This document shows, one piece after another, positions 58,414-64,000 of a stretch of DNA of 64,000 nt. Where the stretch lies: contig NZ_JAUSZK010000001.1 of NCBI RefSeq assembly GCF_030817495.1, forward strand, positions 2,025,001 to 2,089,000, given 5' to 3'. The notes beneath the pieces were generated by a model, which was given only the letters and a program-made list of their open reading frames with translations, searched no databases and was not told where the DNA came from. A program made the translations under genes and the position numbers. Positions within the stretch are counted from its first letter, which is position 1. Every line of letters starts with the position of its first letter. Source of the stretch: Streptomyces sp. V3I7 (lineage in GTDB: Bacteria > Actinomycetota > Actinomycetes > Streptomycetales > Streptomycetaceae).

Positions 58414-58821
58414 TCACCCGGCCTTCGCTGCGGCATTGGGGTGCCTGCGCTTGATGGCGGCGCTCAGCGCCATCAGCTTCTGCACGTGGCCGTCCGCGCT
58501 GAGCGCGTCCCCCGCGGGAATCCTCAGCGCACTGGCGTCGATCAGGTCGGAGACGAGCACCTTCACCGTGGTGATGGGCAGGCCGAGACTGCCGGCCAAC
58601 TCGGCGAGTGGACACCGTCGTTGCGAGCACAGTTCGACGATCCGCGCGCTCTCCTCGGGCAGCCCGCGAGGAGTCCGCCGGCCGGGGCCAAGGACGGTGT
58701 GCAGGCTCAGGATGTGGCGGGGCCGGGTGCGCCCGTCGGTCACCGCGTACAGCCGGACGATGCTGGCCGTCTCGTCCGGGGCCGCGGCATCCGTGGCCTC
58801 CTGGTGCGGGCGGGAGGTCAT
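58414..58821 (-). CDS. cvnC: Conservon DUF742 protein CvnC
   Basis: A 135-residue protein. VRLYAVTDGRTRPRHILSLH is the DUF742 signature and IVELCSQRRCPLAELAGSLG followed by LPITTVKVLVSDL forms a winged-helix-like fold. ATG at 58821 overlaps the CvnB stop (ATGA). Confidence 0.92.
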   Translation of the reverse strand: MTSRPHQEATDAAAPDETASIVRLYAVTDGRTRPRHILSLHTVLGPGRRTPRGLPEESARIVELCSQRRCPLAELAGSLGLPITTVKVLVSDLIDASALRIPAGDALSADGHVQKLMALSAAIKRRHPNAAAKAG

Positions 58822-59309
58822 TCGACACCGCTGTCCTGGCCGGTGCGCGTGCGGACGGGGGTGGTCATGAAGGGGGCGAACCGCTGCACCAGGCGCCCGG
58901 CGCTGTAGGCGACCGACCCGATGTTCGCGTCCGGGACGGTCAGCACGACCAGTACCGTCGCGACCACATCCCCGGACGAGCTGAAGGTGCTGCCTGCACC
59001 GGCGTGGGTGACGAGGAAGAGCGTGTCGTCCCGCTCGATCAGGACCTGCCGCGCGGGCATCATCTCGTCCGTCCGGCCGGTGATGCCCTTGGCCAGTCCC
59101 GCGATGCCCGAGAACGCCGCTGCGAGGCCGTCCGCCCAGTCGGGGTCCATGTGCGAACAGATCGCCTGTTTCATCCCGTCGGTGGAGACCAGCAGGACGT
59201 GGGTGACACCGGCGGTGTCCGCCACGAATTCGTCCAGCAGGCGCGTCATCTGCCCCTGGACAGCTTGGGGAGTGAGCACGGTGCTTGAGCCGGTCGCGTC
59301 GTAGGCCAT
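58818..59309 (-). CDS. cvnB: Conservon roadblock/LC7 protein CvnB
   Basis: A 163-residue protein with the roadblock fold (MTRLLDEFVADTAGVTHVLL, VSTDGMKQAICSHMD) that usually binds the GTPase. ATG at 59309 is chosen; TTG at 59324 is possible. Confidence 0.92.
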   Translation of the reverse strand: MAYDATGSSTVLTPQAVQGQMTRLLDEFVADTAGVTHVLLVSTDGMKQAICSHMDPDWADGLAAAFSGIAGLAKGITGRTDEMMPARQVLIERDDTLFLVTHAGAGSTFSSSGDVVATVLVVLTVPDANIGSVAYSAGRLVQRFAPFMTTPVRTRTGQDSGVE

Positions 59310-59339
59310 GGCCGTTCGCTCCAAACGAGGTAGTGGGGG

Positions 59340-60827
59340 TCAGGAATGAGGGTTCGGGGCGGTGGAGGGCGGCTCGCCGTGAAGGCCAGCGCGCAGGCCC
59401 GACCGCCAATCGGCCACCGTCTGGGGCCTTGCAGCCCGAGCCGGGCCCGCGGGCTCGGCGGCGTGGCTGTCGGGCATAGGCCTGGCCACCCGCTGGCGCC
59501 GCGGCAGAGAACCCGCTCCGCTCATGTCGCTCTGCTGCCGGGCCGGTTCGGCAGCCGCGGGCGCGAGCCGCATGGGCTGTGGAGCGGCTCCCGCATACTC
59601 CACCTGTCGGCTCTGGGGCGCGGCGGAGACCGTGACGGTGCCGACGACGGGAGCGGCAGGGACGAGGTAGCGGTCCGGCACGACGACGTTGGCGGTAGTT
59701 CCGCCCGCCGGGTTCAACGCCAGCCACACCTTCAGGTCGTACTTGGCGGCGAGCTTCCCAGCGGTGATCAGGCCAAGGCTTCCGGCACGGACCTGGCCGG
59801 CGACATCGGCCTGGTTCGGGTTGTCGAGGAGACGATTCAGCAGATCCCGCTTATCAGGATCCAGCAGCAGCGAGGCCCGGTCCTCGACCTCGATCAGCAG
59901 TCCCTTCGCCACCTTCTGCGCGCGGACGATCACCTTCGATGCCGGATCGGAGTTCTCCAAGCCGTTGTCGATCAACTCCGCGATGACGTGCGCGACATCG
60001 GGGTGCACATGCGCGGGCAGCGCGAACGCGGCTCCGACTTCACCGGGCGCTGTCTGGACACGCGTGTACTTGACGACCTCCGACTTCGCACCGCGCAGCA
60101 CCGTGGAGACGGGAACGGGCGCCCGGGTCTCGCGGAGAGACTGGCCGCCCAGCACGACCGACACGCTCTCCACGATGCGGCGCAGCCGTGTCGCCAGGTG
60201 ATCGATCTTGAAGCTGCGGTCGAGCAGCTCCGCGTCCTCGGTGGACTTCTGCAGACCGGTCAGATGCTCCAGCATCTCGTCGATCAGGAGGTGCATACGG
60301 CGCGTCAGCGTCCGGTGCATGGCGACAAGTACGGATGCCTGAGACTCGTCGTGCACCCGCTGCATGGTGTACGCGCCCTGGACCTGGATGACGCCGATGA
60401 GCTCCAGGACCTTGTCGAGCATGTCGTCGCCCGCTCTCGGGGGATCCGGGGGCAGGTCGGGCCGGCCGCCCGCGCAGATCTGGTCGGCCGTCCAGATCAT
60501 GGTCCGTTCCGCGGCGCGCGCCGCTTCCGCGATCTGGTGGAGCTCGGCGTCGCGCTGCTGCTGAAGCGCGGCGGCCACGACCTGGGCTCTGACGGCCCCG
60601 ACCAGCCCCGCGATGAACACGCTGCCGCCGAGTGCGATGCCGAGCGGGACGGTATAGAACCCATAGATCCACGAGGCGAGAGCGGTCATACCCTCCAGCA
60701 CCACGAGGCACAACAGAGGCGCGGCGAACACGCTCATGACCTGGTGGCGGAGGTCGCGGCCTATCTGGGGGCGTCTGCTACTGCGGCGATGGGTGACCGG
60801 CCGGGCGACGGAGACGCGGTCAGGCAT
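59340..60827 (-). CDS. cvnA: Conservon sensor histidine kinase-like protein CvnA
   Basis: A 495-residue membrane protein. Two hydrophobic helices (residues 35-85; VFAAPLLCLVVLEGMTALAS, GIALGGSVFIAGLVGAV), a helical dimer region (VLVAMHRTLTRRMHLLIDEM), and an ATPase domain with the N-box HVIAELIDNGLENS and a G-box GSLGLITAGKLAAKY. The 100-residue C-terminal tail is Pro/Ala-rich. ATG at 60827 follows GAGG at 6 nt and overlaps the preceding stop region. Confidence 0.92.
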   Translation of the reverse strand: MPDRVSVARPVTHRRSSRRPQIGRDLRHQVMSVFAAPLLCLVVLEGMTALASWIYGFYTVPLGIALGGSVFIAGLVGAVRAQVVAAALQQQRDAELHQIAEAARAAERTMIWTADQICAGGRPDLPPDPPRAGDDMLDKVLELIGVIQVQGAYTMQRVHDESQASVLVAMHRTLTRRMHLLIDEMLEHLTGLQKSTEDAELLDRSFKIDHLATRLRRIVESVSVVLGGQSLRETRAPVPVSTVLRGAKSEVVKYTRVQTAPGEVGAAFALPAHVHPDVAHVIAELIDNGLENSDPASKVIVRAQKVAKGLLIEVEDRASLLLDPDKRDLLNRLLDNPNQADVAGQVRAGSLGLITAGKLAAKYDLKVWLALNPAGGTTANVVVPDRYLVPAAPVVGTVTVSAAPQSRQVEYAGAAPQPMRLAPAAAEPARQQSDMSGAGSLPRRQRVARPMPDSHAAEPAGPARAARPQTVADWRSGLRAGLHGEPPSTAPNPHS

Positions 60828-61419
60828 GCGGGTCCTCACGAGTCAGTTCCGACAGGGGGCACGCCGCGGTGCGCGCGTGGGCCCACGTGATCGGGAGGAC
60901 GACCTGTACGGTCTTGCCTACGATCACGCCGCCCTCGTCCCTCTTCGGGCTCCACGACAGGCGACCGCGGTAATGGGCCACCCACCACAGGCCAGTCGGA
61001 GATGCCACGGGCTCGCCGGACATGTTCACGGCCTCGTCGAAGCCCGGGAACTCGGGATAAGCGTCGTCCACCTCGATGAGCAGCTCGCGGACATCGGCGC
61101 ACACGATCATGCGCAGCGGGACACAGCCGTCGGCGAACGGCAGGCCGTGCCGCACGGCGTTGTCCACCAACTTGTCGGCGACTCGAATCGCGGCGTCCGC
61201 GTTTCCGGGCCAATACCGCTTCTTGAGCCGCGGTCGAGCACGAAGTCGGGCGTTGGCGCCGGCCTCTTCGTTGGTCAGCAACTTTGTACTCCACTCCCAG
61301 GCCGGCTGCTCCTCCACTCGCAGAGGAAACGGCGCGAACGCAGCCTGCGTCGGCGCCGCGATCGCTCCTACGGCCGTACCGCTTCTACAAGCGGCGGGGT
61401 ACTGGTTCGGCGACGTCAC
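60820..61419 (-). CDS. ATP-binding (HATPase) protein upstream of the conservon
   Basis: A 199-residue protein. RVADKLVDNAVRHGLPFADG is an RsbW/SpoIIAB-type N-box, and SPTGLWWVAHYRGRLSWSPK occupies the G-box region. It likely regulates an anti-sigma or serine kinase pathway. It overlaps cvnA by 8 bp, so it is the first gene of this operon. Confidence 0.8.
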   Translation of the reverse strand: MTSPNQYPAACRSGTAVGAIAAPTQAAFAPFPLRVEEQPAWEWSTKLLTNEEAGANARLRARPRLKKRYWPGNADAAIRVADKLVDNAVRHGLPFADGCVPLRMIVCADVRELLIEVDDAYPEFPGFDEAVNMSGEPVASPTGLWWVAHYRGRLSWSPKRDEGGVIVGKTVQVVLPITWAHARTAACPLSELTREDPHA

Positions 61420-61606
61420 GCGATGCTCCCAAGTTCACGATTGTGCTCGGTCACGCACTCTCAGCGAGGGTTGGCGATCAGCGTTCACCCAGATCACGTG
61501 GCCTTGCCATGTCTTCGCACGTGGCCTCTACACGCACTTACGGCGTCATCCCTGGCCTCGGGGTAGCTTTGAAGTGGCTTCTGTTCAGGACGTGTTGCCG
61601 CAGCGA

Positions 61607-61631
61607 GGGAATACACGTTCCCCTTCGAAGG
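61607..61631. promoter_or_regulatory. Palindromes in the divergent control region
   Basis: GGGAATACACGTTCCC (61607-61622) and CCTTCGAAGG (61622-61631) lie back to back 50-75 bp before the TPR regulator ATG. They may be operator sites. The rest of 61420-61682 shows no gene. Confidence 0.45.
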
Positions 61632-61682
61632 AAGGGATCGATCCGCGAGCCACCCGGACGCGGCCGCAAACTTGGGGGCGGT

Positions 61683-63017
61683 ATGAGCGGAACAAGAAGC
61701 GCACCGCGGACACTGCTCGCGAAGCTGTGCGATCGAGACAACCTCACCTACCGCCGGTTCGAAGAGAAGTTCAACCAGACAGGCGTCCACCTCTTCGGGC
61801 ACAACCCCAATAATCCGACGTGCGGCGAGACGCAATTCCGGCGTTGGACTGGCGGCAAGCTCATCGGCTTACCCGCGTCGGAGGCCTGCCAAATCCTGGA
61901 AGCCATGTGGCCCGGATACACAGCAGAGCAACTGTTCGGGCCGCCACCCGCGGGCGACCCCCAGGCACCCGCGTTCGACCTGGAAGAGCGAGTTCAGATG
62001 ACCGCACGTGAAGCCCACGACGGCGCCGATGCGACCGCAGCAGCGTCCATCTCCGACAACACCATCGACGAACTGCGTGACCAGGTGGTGACCCTTGCCC
62101 GGCGTTATCACAGCATGCCTGTGGTGAGGGCGTACGAAGCAGCCGACGATCTCCGCCAAGAACTCGAACGGCAGCGGGACCGGACCCAGGTTCCGATCCA
62201 GCAGCAGACCCTGATGATCCTCAACGGGCAAACAGCCGCTCTCCTTGCCGTAGCAGCGTTCGACCTGGGCTATTTCCCCAGTGCTCGAACCCTGGCTCGC
62301 GCCGCCGCGGTGTACGGAGAAAGCACACGCTTCGCGCCCCTGCAGGCTTACGCCGACGGCACCCTGGCCTACATCGCGTACCACTCGGGCGAGCCGAACG
62401 AGGCCCTGTCCAAGGCCAAGCGGGCACTGTCATACGGAGGCCTCGGCGACATCGCCCAACGCCGCCTTCATGCCATCGCAGCCCGCGCCTACGCTCACCT
62501 CGGCGACATCGCCTCCGCTCGGCGAGCCATCCAGCTCTCCAAGGAGGGCAGCCGCGACATCCGCGACGAACTACACGACGCCGTGGGCGGCGAATTCGGA
62601 TTCTCCGAAGAGCGGCTGCACATGTCCAACAGCACCACCGCGCTCCTCATGGACGATGCCGAGCAGGCTGAAGTGGAGGCCAGCCGCGCACTCGCCCTCC
62701 TCGCGGAGGGGACACAGGACGGGCAGTCCACCCACGTTCGCGCGAAAGCAGCTGCCGATCTGGCCTACGCACGCCTGCTGGCTAGCAATGTGGAAGGAGC
62801 GGCTGACGCCCTGTCGCCGATTTGGGAAGTACCAGCCGACAAGCGCAGCACAGGCATCGTCGTGAGAACGGCACGTATCGGCAGGCACCTGGCACGCCCG
62901 CAGTACCACGGGTCCCAGCTCCCGACGGAACTCCGCGAGCAGATCGAGGACTTCACCAGGGTCTCCCCGCCCTACCGGCTCGGCCCACACGCAACTCTGC
63001 TGGCAATCGAGTCCTGA
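61683..63017 (+). CDS. TPR-containing transcriptional regulator-like protein
   Basis: A 444-residue protein. Residues 1-90 resemble a helix-turn-helix-type N-terminus (LLAKLCDRDNLTYRRFEEKF, TQFRRWTGGKLIGLPASEAC), and residues 150-430 are helical TPR-like repeats (RTLARAAAVYGESTRFAPLQ, ALSKAKRALSYGGLGDIAQR), as in Streptomyces regulators next to conservons or in XRE/TPR families. ATG at 61683 has GGGGGCGGT upstream. It is divergent from the ATP-binding gene. Confidence 0.75.
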   Translation: MSGTRSAPRTLLAKLCDRDNLTYRRFEEKFNQTGVHLFGHNPNNPTCGETQFRRWTGGKLIGLPASEACQILEAMWPGYTAEQLFGPPPAGDPQAPAFDLEERVQMTAREAHDGADATAAASISDNTIDELRDQVVTLARRYHSMPVVRAYEAADDLRQELERQRDRTQVPIQQQTLMILNGQTAALLAVAAFDLGYFPSARTLARAAAVYGESTRFAPLQAYADGTLAYIAYHSGEPNEALSKAKRALSYGGLGDIAQRRLHAIAARAYAHLGDIASARRAIQLSKEGSRDIRDELHDAVGGEFGFSEERLHMSNSTTALLMDDAEQAEVEASRALALLAEGTQDGQSTHVRAKAAADLAYARLLASNVEGAADALSPIWEVPADKRSTGIVVRTARIGRHLARPQYHGSQLPTELREQIEDFTRVSPPYRLGPHATLLAIES

Positions 63018-64000
63018 CTACTCCAACGAGGTAAGGATCCGGGCCTCCTTCGCTCGGGCGATCCCGTGTTCCGCCCACCGTGGGTGATCCACGGGACGCC
63101 CGTCTACTGCAAGCCAGGTCCATGTGTCCCTGATGGTCTCGGCAAGCGGCCGGCAGCGGAGCCCTGCGGTTACCGCACGGCTGGAGTCGACCGACCACAC
63201 ACCCGTATGTGTCCGCCACAGCGGCAGCTCGGTCCACTGCGCAACGCCCTGCTCGCTCAGTACGGCCGGCTCCACCCACTCCGGCTTCCCGATCCCACCG
63301 GTAACGGCCAGGCACTCGGCGAGGAAGTCGGCAAAGGTGATGCCCTCTGGGTGGGTGACGTTGTAACCGCCGCTCGTCTCACTCGCTGCCTGCTCCAAGG
63401 CGAACTCGGCAACGTCACGGACATCGACCGGCTGGATTCGCTGACTACTCGGCGCCGGAGCGAGGATGTGACCGCCGCGCTTGGCCCTGGTCAACCACCA
63501 CGGGAGGCGGCCAACGTACTCTCCGGGACCCAGGATTACCCCCGGGCGCAGGAAGACAGCCGCATCACCGAACGCCTCAGACACGGCTCGCTCCCCACCG
63601 GCCTTCTGGAAGCCGTACCTAGTGGGACTCCCGTCCGCACCCGTGTACCCGAACGTACCGTCCGCGTCAGCCGGGCAGTCCAGCAGCGCCGAATCCTCGG
63701 TGAGGTGATGGTTCGGCCAGCCTTGATACACGGACACGGTAGAGATGTGGACCCAGCGCCGAGCTGCCTCCCGAAGCGTGGTGGTAGCCAGCAGAACTTC
63801 CCGAGGGGGGAAGTCTGAGCTGGACGTGTCGATCACGGCGTCCCACGGCCCAAGCTGGGCAAGGCGCCTTAGGTCGCTGAGATCCGTACGGTCGCCGCGT
63901 ACGGTCTCAACCCCGGGCACATCGGGTCCCGATCGGCCGCGGTTAAAGGTGGTGACATCCCACCCCCGCACCTGTGCACTTTCCGCAATGGCCTTGCCCA
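63018..64000 (-). CDS. NAD-dependent epimerase/dehydratase, N-terminus beyond window
   Basis: The frame is open to the window edge and reads LGKAIAESAQVRGWDVTTFN, the end of a Rossmann loop whose GGTG part lies outside. AVIDTSSSDFPPREVLLATT, VHISTVSVYQGWPNHH and RYGFQKAGGERAV follow (Y-x-x-x-K), with RIQPVDVRDVAEFALEQAAS at the substrate side. About 327 residues are visible. The gene ends right after the TPR regulator stop, convergent with it. Confidence 0.88.
   Translation of the reverse strand, partial: GKAIAESAQVRGWDVTTFNRGRSGPDVPGVETVRGDRTDLSDLRRLAQLGPWDAVIDTSSSDFPPREVLLATTTLREAARRWVHISTVSVYQGWPNHHLTEDSALLDCPADADGTFGYTGADGSPTRYGFQKAGGERAVSEAFGDAAVFLRPGVILGPGEYVGRLPWWLTRAKRGGHILAPAPSSQRIQPVDVRDVAEFALEQAASETSGGYNVTHPEGITFADFLAECLAVTGGIGKPEWVEPAVLSEQGVAQWTELPLWRTHTGVWSVDSSRAVTAGLRCRPLAETIRDTWTWLAVDGRPVDHPRWAEHGIARAKEARILTSLE

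Overview
The window is high-GC actinobacterial DNA and almost certainly comes from a Streptomyces chromosome. Supporting signs are frequent GTG starts, GTGA/ATGA translational coupling, a histidine kinase/roadblock/DUF742/GTPase conservon, a DUF5996 protein, a SCO7613-type membrane protein and an srsABC-like type III polyketide synthase operon.

Layout. Positions 1-15.7 kb hold ordinary chromosomal genes: a secreted subtilase cut by the window edge, an MreB-like actin homologue, a flavin monooxygenase/FMN reductase pair, DUF5996, a formate/nitrite channel, a large zinc-ribbon membrane protein, and a small phenolic-lipid or meroterpenoid locus (divergent UbiA prenyltransferase; chalcone-synthase-like PKS, ICMT-like methyltransferase, FAD oxidoreductase). 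Positions 15.8-17.3 kb are a scar of mobile DNA: a frameshifted capsid-like remnant and a GntR regulator that has lost its DNA-binding domain. At 18.16-18.20 kb lies the 3' half of a CAU-anticodon tRNA gene with no 5' half, which is the expected left attachment site of an integrated element.

Positions 18.2-48.3 kb are a prophage transcribed almost wholly on the minus strand. The late genes run from neck proteins (48.3 kb) through tail terminator, major tail protein, frameshifted tail chaperones, tape measure, baseplate and minor tail proteins to a lysis cassette (35 kb). The early half carries RecT, a PD-(D/E)XK exonuclease, a replication protein with an iteron-like array inside its gene, a cytosine methyltransferase, WhiB, a sliding-clamp-like protein, HU, a RuvC-like resolvase, an adenine-methylase-like protein and DUF4192. 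Terminase, portal, protease, capsid and a full integrase are absent, so the prophage looks defective, or its head module lies elsewhere. Early genes share a small set of phage-specific signals: two promoter/operator classes and a repeated CCTCTTGGAG leader in front of starts. A decayed insertion sequence with a passenger gene interrupts the tail-lysis junction.

Positions 48.4-55.4 kb are a minus-strand sugar or secondary-metabolism cluster: GT2 glycosyltransferase, DegT aminotransferase, two nucleotide-sugar epimerases, an unrecognised 442-residue protein, an HD-domain protein and a cysteine-dioxygenase-like cupin with a leader ORF and a strong stem-loop. Positions 55.8-61.4 kb hold an acyl-CoA dehydrogenase and a complete conservon with GAF and ATP-binding partners. 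The window ends with a TPR-type regulator and a partial NAD-dependent epimerase.

All calls come from reading the sequence. No database search was run, and functions resting only on family resemblance are marked as such.
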